Shown: piece by piece, positions 16,298 through 25,392 of the stretch | Layout: every line of letters starts with the position of its first letter | Numbering within the stretch: the first letter of the stretch is position 1 | Assembly: GCA_964432985.1 (NCBI GenBank) | Contig: CAYSPT010000003.1 | Span: 62,001 to 126,000, forward strand | DNA length: 64,000 nucleotides | Reading direction: 5' to 3' | Source: CAYSPT01 sp964432985 | GTDB lineage: Bacteria; Muiribacteriota; CAYSPT01 | Position numbers and translations under genes: made by a program | Notes under the pieces: generated by a model | The model's input: the letters and a program-made list of their open reading frames with translations, nothing else | The model's database searches: none | What the model was told of the DNA's origin: nothing

Positions 16298-17731
16298 TTA
16301 GAACGACGGGATAAGTAGTTTCTGTCCCGGTCTCAGCTTGTTCTTGTTCTTGTTCTTTATGTGGTTGGCTTTGAGAATATCGGATATGCTGACTCTGTAT
16401 TTGCGCCCGATCTCCCAGAGAGTGTCTCCTTTTTTCACGGTATGCACTTTTTTTGGGGGAGGCTCCTTTATTTTCGGAGGAGCTGTCATGATGGTGCCCG
16501 GGGCAGAATTAGCATTGGCCACCACCTCGAACCTCCGGCTGACATAGGCTTCAATCCCCGCTCCCAGAGCTGTCGCCAGCTTTTTTTTGAAAGAAGAACT
16601 TTTCAGAAGACGTTCCTCTTTGCGGTTGGTGATGAACGCCAGCTCGATCAAGACTGACGGAAACATCATGGACTTGAGCACGGCAAAACCGGCCTGCCGT
16701 ACCCCTCTGTCAACCGTTTCAACTGAACTTTTCAGGTTCTTGAGCATAACGGAGGCTAAAAGACCTGATTCATTGATCATAGCAGTTTGTTTCATCTGCA
16801 CGACAATACCGAATACCACGTCCTGGTGGCTCGATTCGTACTCTCCGGCAATCATGTCGGCGGCATTTTCCTTTTCGGCCAAAAGTGTGGCCGCCTCGTC
16901 GGTGGCTCCTTCCAGCGAGAGGATGAAAACAGAAGTACCGGCCGCACGCCGGTTCTTGGACGCGTTGGTGTGCAGGCTGATGAACAAGCTGGCTCCATGC
17001 TGCTCCGCGATTTTCATTCTTTCTCTGAGGGTTACATAGTAATCCCCCACCCGGGTGAGCACCGGCTTGACCTTGCCACGCTCACAAAGATACTTCTCCA
17101 GGTACCTGGCTACGTCAAGAACAGCGTCCTTTTCCTTTATCTTGGTAGGTCCCAATGCTCCTGGGTCCATCCCTCCATGACCGGGATCGATCACCACGAC
17201 AGGAATGGTTTCTTTCGCACGTTTCTGGATGGCTTCAGAATCGAGAAGATGGAACACCTCTTCAGGGCTCGGTACCTGAGCGCCTTCCACCTTGATAACA
17301 ACCCTCGGCGGACGATCCTGGTAAGGTGAAATCTGATAGACGTTTGCTTCGGCGCTGTTTTTTAGATGTACCGTCACCCGCACGGTATCAAGAATTCGTT
17401 GTTTAATGATGAAACTGGTTACAATTCCGCTATCAACGGTAACATCCCGTTTTTCCGATTCAAATTGAGCGCCCCTGAGGTCCACACAAAACGTAGCTGA
17501 ATCTTCGGAAGCAACATTTTCAATTTTAACGGGCGTGGACATATCCAGCACTATTCTCACATGTGACGGAGCTTTCCACACTTTGATATTCTCAACCAGC
17601 GAAACTCCGCTGCTGGGACTCCCCGCATTTATGAAAATAACCATCAATAAGCACGAAATATAGAATCGATCGAGCCTGATTACTGATGGGTTTAACCTGC
17701 TTGCTGAATAGAGAGCAAAACGTATTATCAT
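16298..17731 (-). CDS. N-acetylmuramoyl-L-alanine amidase with AMIN and LysM domains
   Basis: 477 residues. Signal sequence at ~20-42, then an AMIN domain (~45-155, targeting to peptidoglycan or the septum). An Amidase_3 catalytic domain follows (~175-385: VVVIDPGHGGMDPGA, SLFISLHTNAS, and LIELAFITNRKEE with the catalytic Glu). The final ~45 residues are a LysM domain (YTVKKGDTLWEIG-like: VHTVKKGDTLWEIGRKYRVS). It cleaves the MurNAc-L-Ala bond in the periplasm in a zinc-dependent way, as AmiC and AmiA do during cell separation. Adjacent to murJ on the same strand. Confidence 0.95.
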   Translation of the reverse strand: MIIRFALYSASRLNPSVIRLDRFYISCLLMVIFINAGSPSSGVSLVENIKVWKAPSHVRIVLDMSTPVKIENVASEDSATFCVDLRGAQFESEKRDVTVDSGIVTSFIIKQRILDTVRVTVHLKNSAEANVYQISPYQDRPPRVVIKVEGAQVPSPEEVFHLLDSEAIQKRAKETIPVVVIDPGHGGMDPGALGPTKIKEKDAVLDVARYLEKYLCERGKVKPVLTRVGDYYVTLRERMKIAEQHGASLFISLHTNASKNRRAAGTSVFILSLEGATDEAATLLAEKENAADMIAGEYESSHQDVVFGIVVQMKQTAMINESGLLASVMLKNLKSSVETVDRGVRQAGFAVLKSMMFPSVLIELAFITNRKEERLLKSSSFKKKLATALGAGIEAYVSRRFEVVANANSAPGTIMTAPPKIKEPPPKKVHTVKKGDTLWEIGRKYRVSISDILKANHIKNKNKNKLRPGQKLLIPSF

Positions 17732-17873
17732 AGAAAAATTCCAATTATTCCGTACAACGCGGTAGCTTCGCGAAAGATTATTATAGCAGAGGTCTAAATA
17801 GCGGTCAACACGTGGAAAAACAGTGAAAGCTCTTGTATTTACAGGTGATAACCCGCTTTCTATTGAGCTGCCG

Positions 17874-19400
17874 TCACTGCTGCTCAGAAACAGGAGCTTT
17901 ATTCATAACCATGTGTACCATGTCAAGCAGGCGTTTCCAGGTAAGTGCCGTAAAAACCAGGAGAAAGACAACCACAAACACCAGCGAAGTGCCGATAAGT
18001 GCTGCCACAGAAAAAGGCAGTACCTCAAAAAGCCATATGCCGACATGGTTAGAAGCCCAGGCAGACAGCGCTGATGCGGCAACCAGGGAGAGTAAGAATA
18101 CGGGCACGTTTTCAAGTGAGCTGCGGCCAAGACGAAACACGAGCGCACACAGTAGAAAAAGAGCCAGCACGAAGGAGCCTACCGTCGTTCCCAGTGGCAC
18201 ACCCACCAGACCCTGGCGGCTAAGCCCTATCCACTGACTGACGCCCAATATGGCAAATCCGCCCAGAGCCGTTGACAGCTGGAATCGGGAAGAATAACAT
18301 AATTGCATGGTCCTGAGAAGAACGGGAAGTACCGCCATGGCTATAATTCCGGGGGCATACCGCATGAGCATTGCGGCCATAAGACCCTGCTCGGCTTCCA
18401 CCAGCACTCCCCAGCCATACATTGTTTGAATCACCTCATGCCTGAACGTCAGGATAAACAGCGCTGACGGTACGGACAAAGCCAATGACAGCTGAATCCC
18501 CAGCCCCATTAGCCGGGCCAGGTTCCTTCCCCCTTCCTTCAAACGGCTCCTCACCATGAACGGCAATAAAATCACCGTGGTTACCGTTCCTGCAATACCG
18601 AGAAAAGGAGTTATCGGAAGATACGAAAGAACTATCGTGGTTACTGTGCCAAAAGCATGTGAAGGCACCGTGGACAGACCAGTGGAAGACAGCGTTGAGA
18701 ACACTCGTTCAGTGATGAGATGCATGTTTCTTAAGGCAAACACCACCAGCGGAGACCCGGCGAAAATAAACACAGAGTAAAAACCTTTGAAAAACGGACG
18801 TGAACGTTGTATGTCTACACTAAGCCGCAACAGCGCAGTCAACAATACGGCAAATCGGATGATAACTCCGGTCATTAATGCGACAGGGAGTACCGCAACA
18901 CCACACGGTTGTATAAGGAACACCGACAGCAGAACGGTGATGGCTGGAATAATTCTTGACAGGACCGGCAGAAACCGTGAGCCAAACGAGGTGAGAGCGG
19001 TAGACAACACTGCCCCGGCCCCAACCAGAGGAAGAATAGCACCGATAACTCGAACTGCTTCTACAGTATCCGGTACGGCGTTAGGTGAAAATCCCGGCCA
19101 GAGAAGACGGCACACCACGTGGGGAAAAAAAAGAAAAGGAACGGACAGCGCAACGAGGGCCAGGCCAAGTCCGGACATGACCTGCCACAACACGTTACCG
19201 GTGTTCCGGCTGCGGCGGTACTGCATACTCAGAAGAGGGATAAGAGAAACCGCAGCGGTGGCACCGACTGCAATTTCAACCACAGTCGGCACGATGAGAG
19301 TGATGAAGAAAATATCGAGATGGGCAGAGAGACCAAGTTTTGCACCAAGAATAACATCCCGGGCGAACTGCACGAGGAAGACCAGTATTCCAGCAAACAT
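17874..19400 (-). CDS. murJ: MurJ/MviN-family lipid II flippase
   Basis: 508 residues with about 14 predicted membrane helices. N-terminal FARDVILGAKLGLSAHLDIFFITLIVP matches the start of MurJ, including the conserved R-D. AGTVTTVILLPFMVRSRLKEG and MRYAPGIIAMAVLPVLLR sit at the usual places. It flips undecaprenyl-linked lipid II across the inner membrane. The protein belongs to the MOP superfamily; a polysaccharide flippase relative is possible because similarity to core MurJ motifs is moderate. It is immediately downstream (34 bp) of an RsbW-like kinase gene. Confidence 0.8.
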   Translation of the reverse strand: MFAGILVFLVQFARDVILGAKLGLSAHLDIFFITLIVPTVVEIAVGATAAVSLIPLLSMQYRRSRNTGNVLWQVMSGLGLALVALSVPFLFFPHVVCRLLWPGFSPNAVPDTVEAVRVIGAILPLVGAGAVLSTALTSFGSRFLPVLSRIIPAITVLLSVFLIQPCGVAVLPVALMTGVIIRFAVLLTALLRLSVDIQRSRPFFKGFYSVFIFAGSPLVVFALRNMHLITERVFSTLSSTGLSTVPSHAFGTVTTIVLSYLPITPFLGIAGTVTTVILLPFMVRSRLKEGGRNLARLMGLGIQLSLALSVPSALFILTFRHEVIQTMYGWGVLVEAEQGLMAAMLMRYAPGIIAMAVLPVLLRTMQLCYSSRFQLSTALGGFAILGVSQWIGLSRQGLVGVPLGTTVGSFVLALFLLCALVFRLGRSSLENVPVFLLSLVAASALSAWASNHVGIWLFEVLPFSVAALIGTSLVFVVVFLLVFTALTWKRLLDMVHMVMNKAPVSEQQ

Positions 19401-19434
19401 TATACTATCAAACTTTCTATACTTCTATTCGAGC

Positions 19435-19857
19435 TTAAACTGGGTTGAGGTATTTAACCATCACCACCTCCGTTCCCCTTCCAGGTGCGTTACGGTAATA
19501 GACTTCATCCATAAAATTCTCCATCATGAATATCCCGCGCCCACGGTATCTGAAAAGATGGTCTGCACGCTCCGGACAATATGAAGGCAATTCCTCACGG
19601 TCAAAGCCCTGCCCCTCATCTCTTACAGTAATGTGCAGTTTCTCCATGTCCTGCTCGATTCGAAGCTCGATTACCCCGTCTTCCCGGAGGTTGTATCCGT
19701 GCTCAATAGAATTGTTCAAGGCCTCAACGACAGAACTGACCAGTTCTATACTTTCTTCTTCACCCAAACCAACCATCTCGGACACTTTACTCAGTATATT
19801 GGCAGCCATTTTTACGAATTCGAATTTACTCGGGAATCGTATCTCTATCCGGTCCAC
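19435..19857 (-). CDS. RsbW/SpoIIAB-like ATP-binding anti-sigma (serine kinase) protein
   Basis: 140 residues, a stand-alone HATPase_c_2 domain. The N box is VEALNNSIEHGYN, the G1 box is VRDEGQGFD, and the G2 box is RYRGRGIFMM. Such proteins bind a sigma factor or phosphorylate an STAS-domain antagonist on serine. No sigma factor, STAS protein or PP2C phosphatase lies nearby, so the partner is unknown. GTG start at 19857 behind a purine-rich stretch. It begins at the edge of the DnaA-box region and is transcribed away from it. Confidence 0.88.
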   Translation of the reverse strand: MDRIEIRFPSKFEFVKMAANILSKVSEMVGLGEEESIELVSSVVEALNNSIEHGYNLREDGVIELRIEQDMEKLHITVRDEGQGFDREELPSYCPERADHLFRYRGRGIFMMENFMDEVYYRNAPGRGTEVVMVKYLNPV

Positions 19858-20010
19858 GTTCTGTTCGTGCCCCCCTTTCTCCTGCCGGCCAAAGCGGAGA
19901 CATTACTTAAATTCACGTATTAACTTGAAAACTACAGTTGGCTTCGCCATTAACGAGAATACCAGTGTTATTGCCCGTAAACAAACATCTGAATCCCAGA
20001 AGCCAATGTC

Positions 20011-20203
20011 TATAGTTATCCACAAAGTTTTCCACAGTATCCACAGTTATATCGATTCACATCACCATAAAAAGCATGTTGTCACGTAAAATGGGGGCTT
20101 TGTCCGATGCGTATTTTTACACACTGCCGTAATTCAAAGTCTCCCATACCTCAGGTTTCAAGGTTTATAGTTATCAACAGAGTTTTCAACAGTATCCACA
20201 GTT
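20011..20203. promoter_or_regulatory. DnaA-box-like cluster, two copies of a three-box unit
   Basis: Unit 1 has TTATCCACA (20016-20024), TTTTCCACA (20028-20036) and GTATCCACA (20037-20045). Unit 2, 155 bp on, has TTATCAACA (20171-20179), TTTTCAACA (20183-20191) and GTATCCACA (20192-20200), with identical internal spacing. The first box is a perfect E. coli-type DnaA box. The surrounding 19858-20305 encodes no protein. It could be a second origin sub-region or a DnaA-titrating or regulatory site, about 10 kb from dnaA. Confidence 0.65.
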
Positions 20204-20305
20204 CCTTCAACAGCAGGAACAATTATAACACACCTTGCAGTGCCAATCTACCATGTAACAGACTCTCTTGCGCCCAGTGTATCTCCATGCTAGAATAGGC
20301 GGACT

Positions 20306-22159
20306 ATGGCAAATAAATCCACTAAAAGTATGTATGCGGTTGTCCTCCTGCTGGTGCTGATGCTAGCATCTTCGGCCCATGGACAATACACCATTGAGAT
20401 ACCTCAACTACAAGCTTCACTCGCCGTTCAAAACCTGGAAAACGCTGTTTCGCATCTTGCCGATGGAAGTGTTGAACGGGCCAAAGAACTGCTGCGGGCA
20501 CACCTGTCCACCTTTGAAGAACTTGTCCCGACCGCCCGGATACTGCTTGGGTATCTGTACGTTTTGCACGGAAGCGAAGTAGAACGAGCTATCAACGTTT
20601 TCGAAGATGTACTCGATCAGCACCAGGAATACCCTGAAATCATGGCGGCGGCGTATACAGGTCTCGGACTGGCACATATCCACCTCAAGGCACTTCCTGA
20701 AAAAACAGTCAGGTATTTTCAGAAAGTGTCCGAGCTGCCATTTAACCATTTCTACAACATAGCGCTCCTTACCAAGTCCGAAGCGCTCGTATTTCAGCGA
20801 CGGTACAGGGAATCCGTCGAAGAACTTGCTTCGGTCAGTTCTTTTACCCCGGGACTCGAACGTCATCCCGGGTTGTACGGCACATCGGACGAAGCCCATT
20901 TTGAAATGGCCCGGATACGGCAGTACTGGTTGCGCGATTATGAGGGCGCTTTGGAACTCTACCAGAAAGTAGTACAGAAATTTCCCGATAGCATACTGGC
21001 GGACTGGAGCAAGTTGTCAGTTGGCATAGTCAATGAAATATTGGGGAACTCTCTCGGAGCACGACTGGCTTATGAAAAGCACCAGAAACTGTATACTGCC
21101 TCACTGGCCCGACGGAACTCCATTCGATATCTGGAAAGAGTAAAGGCAAAAAGTGCTTCAAAAACACTGTTTCTCGATCTGGAAGAAGAAGAACGTAATG
21201 TCCGGAACGAGTATCGTGAATCAGTTTCCGTTTTTCACTCGGGACCGAGTACATCCGTCGATTATATTAAAAGTATCGACCGGCTGAAAAAGCTGATTGT
21301 CACGTATCCCGCCAATCCCGAAGCAGCCAGGGCCCTCAATAAAATTGCACTTATCCAGCACTTTTTTTTGCACGAGCGCCATCGGGCCCGGGAGGCCTGG
21401 AATTTGATACTCACGAAATACCCGGGTACACGTACCGATCATCTGGCCGCTTTTTTTCTGGCTCTTACCACTGAAAGCAATCACCATTCAATCCAGAAAG
21501 CAATTGCCGCCTACGATCATTTTACAACTTATTATCCCCAGAGCCCCTTAATCGGACCAGCCAGGCTGCGCACAGCCATACTCAGGCTTCAGATCCCGGG
21601 ACAGGAGAGGGAAACCGTTCAGGCTCTCGAAGAATGCGCCAATACCATGACAGATTTTGCACCAGTGGCTAATTTCCTTGCCGGTCTGCTCATTCATTTC
21701 AGAATCGGGGACCGGATAAGCGCCCTGCCCTACTATCAGGCCATCATCGAAAACTATTTTAACTCCGGTTTTGCCGATGAAGCTCTGTTCCTCATCGGCT
21801 GTGCCACCATGGAAGAATACATAATCAGGGACGCACCGCAATACAAGGAGCAGGCTTTGAAAACGTTCGAAGAACTGGAACACAGCCATCCAAACAGCCC
21901 GTATCTGGCGGATACCGAACGAATAAAAGATATGATTTCGAAGAAAGAAGAGATAGAAGATCTGCCCGTGCTGGAGACTCTACCGGCGGACCACATCGAT
22001 CAGCCATTTATTCAAGAGGACGCTCTTATTGAAGGGGACGCTCTTATTCAAGAGGACGCTCTTATTGAAGGGGACGCTTCCGGGGAAGACCAGCCTTCCG
22101 AGGATATTCCTCCGGTGTTCCTGCCAACTTTTGAATTACAAGAAGGTTCCGATTTTTAA
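20306..22159 (+). CDS. Secreted tetratricopeptide-repeat protein with repetitive acidic tail
   Basis: 617 residues. Signal peptide 1-27 (cleavage after SSAHG). TPR-like helices cover most of the length (ALELYQKVVQKFPDS, ALNKIALIQHFF, AIAAYDHFTTYYPQSPLIGPA, ALKTFEELEHSHPNSPYLADTERI). Their spacing is close to that of YbgF/CpoB-type or outer-membrane assembly TPRs. The C-terminal tail contains LIEGDALIQEDALIEGDA, encoded by four 18-bp tandem repeats (22008-22079). Its last 98 bp overlap the 3' end of rsmG, which is on the other strand. Exact function unknown; periplasmic scaffolding is a guess. Confidence 0.85.
   Translation: MANKSTKSMYAVVLLLVLMLASSAHGQYTIEIPQLQASLAVQNLENAVSHLADGSVERAKELLRAHLSTFEELVPTARILLGYLYVLHGSEVERAINVFEDVLDQHQEYPEIMAAAYTGLGLAHIHLKALPEKTVRYFQKVSELPFNHFYNIALLTKSEALVFQRRYRESVEELASVSSFTPGLERHPGLYGTSDEAHFEMARIRQYWLRDYEGALELYQKVVQKFPDSILADWSKLSVGIVNEILGNSLGARLAYEKHQKLYTASLARRNSIRYLERVKAKSASKTLFLDLEEEERNVRNEYRESVSVFHSGPSTSVDYIKSIDRLKKLIVTYPANPEAARALNKIALIQHFFLHERHRAREAWNLILTKYPGTRTDHLAAFFLALTTESNHHSIQKAIAAYDHFTTYYPQSPLIGPARLRTAILRLQIPGQERETVQALEECANTMTDFAPVANFLAGLLIHFRIGDRISALPYYQAIIENYFNSGFADEALFLIGCATMEEYIIRDAPQYKEQALKTFEELEHSHPNSPYLADTERIKDMISKKEEIEDLPVLETLPADHIDQPFIQEDALIEGDALIQEDALIEGDASGEDQPSEDIPPVFLPTFELQEGSDF
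22008..22079. repeat. Four 18-bp tandem repeats at the rsmG/TPR convergent overlap
   Basis: Copies at 22008-22025, 22026-22043, 22044-22061 and 22062-22079 alternate between two versions (ttattCAAGAGG... and ttattGAAGGGG...). The last copy encodes, on the minus strand, the KRPLQ-stop end of RsmG. On the plus strand the array encodes the acidic repeat tail of the TPR protein. Confidence 0.9.
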
Positions 22160-22772
22160 ACACTGTACCGATATGAACCGTAACAGTATCCAGAAGACGA
22201 CCTCCCAGAATACCTGCCACCCGGGAGATGGAATCCATGTTCAAACTATCGACGGAACCGCAAAAGTGAATTGCCTTTCCACCTGTTCTCACCAGCGGGA
22301 GCGTGTATTCGAGACTCTCTTGCACACTGGAAACCGCTCTGACGAGCGCACAATCATACTGCTCCCGGTTATCAGGCTGGCGCCCAAAATCTTCCGCCCT
22401 GGATCTGATCACACGGGTGGTCTTAAGCGATAATAACCGAAGTGTAGAGCGGAGAAAGGCACAGGACCGCTGACGGGAATCGAGAAGTGTCAGGCGCATT
22501 TCAGGAAAAGCAAACTTTAATGGAAGACCGGGTAAACCGGCACCGGTACCTACATCTACCACATTGAGATTGGAAAAATCAGCCACTGCCAGAACCGCCG
22601 TAAGAGAATCCAGCAGGTGATGAATTTCTATTTCCCGCGGGGAAAGGTGTGACACCAACCCCGCAGCCACCCCACGCGTCAAAAGACGATCTTTGAAGAA
22701 GTAAAATAACTCGAGCCGGTCACCTTCAAGATTTAAACCAAGCTCTTTGGCAAGAAGGACTAGATCTTCCAC
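22062..22772 (-). CDS. rsmG: 16S rRNA (guanine-N7)-methyltransferase RsmG
   Basis: 236 residues, GTG start at 22770-22772, 3 bp after the stop of the mS38-like gene, so translation is probably coupled. SAM-binding motif VVDVGTGAGLPGLPLKFAFP, then LTLLDSRQRSCAFL, and the conserved C terminus TPEEYPRKAGLPRKRPL. It methylates G527 of 16S rRNA. Located at the end of the rpmH-rnpA-yidD-yidC-jag operon, the usual place, but mnmE and mnmG, which normally precede it, are missing. Confidence 0.96.
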   Translation of the reverse strand: MEDLVLLAKELGLNLEGDRLELFYFFKDRLLTRGVAAGLVSHLSPREIEIHHLLDSLTAVLAVADFSNLNVVDVGTGAGLPGLPLKFAFPEMRLTLLDSRQRSCAFLRSTLRLLSLKTTRVIRSRAEDFGRQPDNREQYDCALVRAVSSVQESLEYTLPLVRTGGKAIHFCGSVDSLNMDSISRVAGILGGRLLDTVTVHIGTVFKNRNLLVIQKLAGTPEEYPRKAGLPRKRPLQ

Positions 22773-22775
22773 CGT

Positions 22776-22865
22776 TTACTTCTTCTTGTGACGGTTGGCT
22801 TTACGTTTTTTCTTACGTTTGTGGGTCTTTATTTTATTTAGTTTTCTTTTTCTGCCTGACGGCAC
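22776..22865 (-). CDS. AURKAIP1/COX24-domain (mS38-like) mini-protein
   Basis: 29 residues, GTG start at 22863-22865 with AGGAGGTG 7 nt upstream, stop at 22776. The peptide begins MPSGRKRKLNKIKTHKRKKK and ends NRHKKK, which is the signature of the AURKAIP1/COX24 family (MPSGKKRKR...THKRKKR..KNRHKKK in other bacteria). The mitochondrial homologue is small-subunit protein mS38, so a ribosome-associated role is likely. Fifteen of 29 residues are Lys or Arg. Sits between jag and rsmG in the operon. Confidence 0.85.
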   Translation of the reverse strand: MPSGRKRKLNKIKTHKRKKKRKANRHKKK

Positions 22866-22908
22866 GCCCGTACACCTCCTCGGGTTGTACTGCTACGATG
22901 GGGCTAAC

Positions 22909-23592
22909 CTAATTCTGTTCTCTATTATGCCGCTTTTTTGCTTCTCGTGACTGGTTTTTCCGCTTATTGGATATGACTACCTTACGGTGAGGTTCTTCGC
23001 CCTTGCTGTAGGTAACTATGTCATTATCGTCCTTCAAGGCTACGTGAATCGCCCGGCGTTCATACGACCGCATGGGCTCGAGTTCCACTTTTTTACCTTT
23101 GCTTTTCACGGTAGAGGCCAGTTTTCCGGCCAATTCCTGCAGTGCCTGCTCTCTGTTCTGCCTGTATCCGGCTACGTTAAACCGCACACGCAGCCGCTCC
23201 CGGGCTTTCTTGTTTATCATGACATTAAGCAGGTGCTGGATGGCATTGAGCGTCTGCCCACGCCGGCCGATGAGGATACCGACATCATCGCCATTTACTT
23301 CCACAGTCAGGGTCTTCCCCCGGCGTTCAAATGCAATGTCGGCTTCCACTTCGGAAAGTTCAATTATCTTATCGATAAACTCTCTAGCTTCTCCAATTGA
23401 GGGACAAAGGATCTTGACACGGACCCGGGTCGGGCGGCCGCCTATCAACCCCAGAAATCCTTCTCGTCCTTCATCCAGAACCTCAACTTCATATTCCTCG
23501 TTTTCACCCGGGCAAAGCTGATCAAGGGCCTGCTTAACCGCCTCGTCTTTGTTTCTCCCTTCAGCTTCAATTTCTCGAAGAGCATTCTCCAC
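22909..23592 (-). CDS. jag: Jag/KhpB RNA-binding protein (Jag-N, KH and R3H domains)
   Basis: 227 residues from the GTG at 23592, chosen because AGAGGTG lies 6 nt before it. A TTG at 23625 would add 11 residues. Jag-N domain (1-50; EVEVLDEGREGFLGLIG), KH domain (~75-150; VEVNGDDVGILIGRRGQTLNAIQ with the GRRG loop), then R3H (~160-215; LEPMRSYERRAIHVAL). It binds RNA and acts with the KH protein KhpA in cell elongation and division control in Gram-positives. Basic C-terminal tail. Directly downstream of yidC. Confidence 0.95.
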   Translation of the reverse strand: MENALREIEAEGRNKDEAVKQALDQLCPGENEEYEVEVLDEGREGFLGLIGGRPTRVRVKILCPSIGEAREFIDKIIELSEVEADIAFERRGKTLTVEVNGDDVGILIGRRGQTLNAIQHLLNVMINKKARERLRVRFNVAGYRQNREQALQELAGKLASTVKSKGKKVELEPMRSYERRAIHVALKDDNDIVTYSKGEEPHRKVVISNKRKNQSREAKKRHNREQN

Positions 23593-23633
23593 TATGTTCA
23601 CCTCTTTTGCTTTCCCATATTGCAAGCAGGATG

Positions 23634-25373
23634 TCAGCTTTTTTTCTTTTTTCTGCGCCGGCGCTTCTTTTTAGCCGGAGGAGTTCCTTCTGACGGAGCA
23701 GCACCATTCCCGGGTTTTTCCGATGCTGCAGCCGCTTCATTATCAGCTGAGTTTTTCTCTTCCTGTTTTGATTCAACAGATGCGTTCTGTGCTTCCGTTT
23801 TGACCACGGGAGTGGGATTTATCCTGGTGTTGATTACATATTGTTGACCAACCTGGAGCAGGTTGGAAATAAACCAGTATAAAACCACGCCTGAAGGCAG
23901 ACTGTAGGAAAACACGAACATCATAACGGGAAAGAAAGCCATCATCTTAGCTTGCTGAGGATTGGTATTCATTTGTTTTTGCTGCAACCAGGCAGTAGCA
24001 GCCGTGACTACAGGCAACAATGGTATTTTAATCAACTGTCCGAACAGGGTAAAACTCCTGTCCGGAAGACTCAGATCGAGTATCCACAAAAACCCGCTGC
24101 CTTTGAGCTCTATACAGTTTCTCAAAGCCCAGAACAGGGCAAATAATATTGGTATCTGGACAAAAGCGGGGAGACACCCGCCCAAGGGATTCACCTGTTT
24201 TTCCTTGTACAGGCGTATCGTTTCCTGGTTCATTCTTTGCGGATCACTCTTGTATTTGCTTCGAATAGCATTCATTTCGGGTTGTATAGTCTGCATCTTG
24301 GCCATGTTCTGGGCCTGTTTGATAGTAAGAGGGAGAAGGATTATTTTAATCATGACGGTGAGGAGAATGATAGACAGTCCCCAGTTGTTGGTCCACCGGT
24401 GACACATCTTGAGCGCCCGCAAAATGTGAGGGACAATCCTCCCTGTCGGCCGCAGGCAGTGAAGTATTTCCGTTAACCGCTCTACCTCTTTTGGCCCGAT
24501 AAAAGCCTTGAAAACAAACGATATTTCCTCACCCGAAGAAATCTCGAAATCCGGCAGGCGCACGCCGGCCAGAATATCCCGCTTGGCTTCAGGCGCACGC
24601 CAGAGAGCCAGTTGCATCTGCTGCAAAGGCTCTAGTGGTTCGAACACCGCCGCGTAGTAACTGTCTTTTATGCCGATAAGAGAACTGGGAGGCCCGGTGA
24701 TAACCAGTTCTCCCTCTTTCCCGGGTTTTTTATCATCAAATTCTCCCTCTTCAAGCATACCGGGTTTGTCATCAATTGGCTGTTGAGAACCCAGGCCCGG
24801 AAACCAACCGAATACAAAGGCACCCTGCGCCTTTTCCTGCCCATCCGGACAGTTAAAGGTTAGAGAAAAATCAAACAGGTATTTTCCCTGGTGGAAACGA
24901 TAGGTTTTTGTAACTTCAACAGACTGCGGGGTACCGCCAAGCTTGAGAGAACCATCTTTGCCTTTCAGAAAATGTTGTTGAATAACGTAGGAAAACGTTA
25001 GAGACGCTTCGTTTTCATCATATGAGGTTTCAACGGAATATCCCGACTGCTCCGGCAACAAAGCCTCAACCAGCCCTTGTTGTCCCGGCTGGTCCGCCGA
25101 CATCAGTGAAAGACATAAAGGGCCCGGTTTAACAGGATTTCTTACCAGGTCGAGGTTATACCTCTTCTGTTTTAATATGAAGCTTTTTATTCCTCCACCC
25201 GCCAGGGAGAATGTTATGTCGAAAAGATCAGATTTGAGATAGACCTCATCGTCAACTTCCTGGATTTCAAACGCACAGCTTGAGGAAGGTAGAAGAGCAA
25301 AGCAGGCCGCTAAAATAACAATTACATAAGCAAGATTCTTTTTTACATATATCATTTTTATCCATACTTCCAT
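23634..25373 (-). CDS. yidC: Membrane protein insertase YidC
   Basis: 579 residues. N-terminal membrane helix (residues ~13-33), then the large periplasmic beta domain typical of Gram-negative YidC (~35-330). The conserved five-helix core follows (~345-530: NWGLSIILLTVMIKIILLPLT, NPLGGCLPAFVQIPILFALFWALRN, FSYSLPSGVVLYWFISNLLQV). The conserved core Arg is not certain from inspection. The C-terminal tail ends in a run of 12 Lys/Arg residues, which may contact the ribosome as in some Gram-positive and marine YidCs. An internal ATG at 25355 with GGAAG upstream is an alternative start. Confidence 0.97.
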   Translation of the reverse strand: MEVWIKMIYVKKNLAYVIVILAACFALLPSSSCAFEIQEVDDEVYLKSDLFDITFSLAGGGIKSFILKQKRYNLDLVRNPVKPGPLCLSLMSADQPGQQGLVEALLPEQSGYSVETSYDENEASLTFSYVIQQHFLKGKDGSLKLGGTPQSVEVTKTYRFHQGKYLFDFSLTFNCPDGQEKAQGAFVFGWFPGLGSQQPIDDKPGMLEEGEFDDKKPGKEGELVITGPPSSLIGIKDSYYAAVFEPLEPLQQMQLALWRAPEAKRDILAGVRLPDFEISSGEEISFVFKAFIGPKEVERLTEILHCLRPTGRIVPHILRALKMCHRWTNNWGLSIILLTVMIKIILLPLTIKQAQNMAKMQTIQPEMNAIRSKYKSDPQRMNQETIRLYKEKQVNPLGGCLPAFVQIPILFALFWALRNCIELKGSGFLWILDLSLPDRSFTLFGQLIKIPLLPVVTAATAWLQQKQMNTNPQQAKMMAFFPVMMFVFSYSLPSGVVLYWFISNLLQVGQQYVINTRINPTPVVKTEAQNASVESKQEEKNSADNEAAAASEKPGNGAAPSEGTPPAKKKRRRRKKKKS

Positions 25374-25392
25374 AATTACTGTTGAAGCCTGT

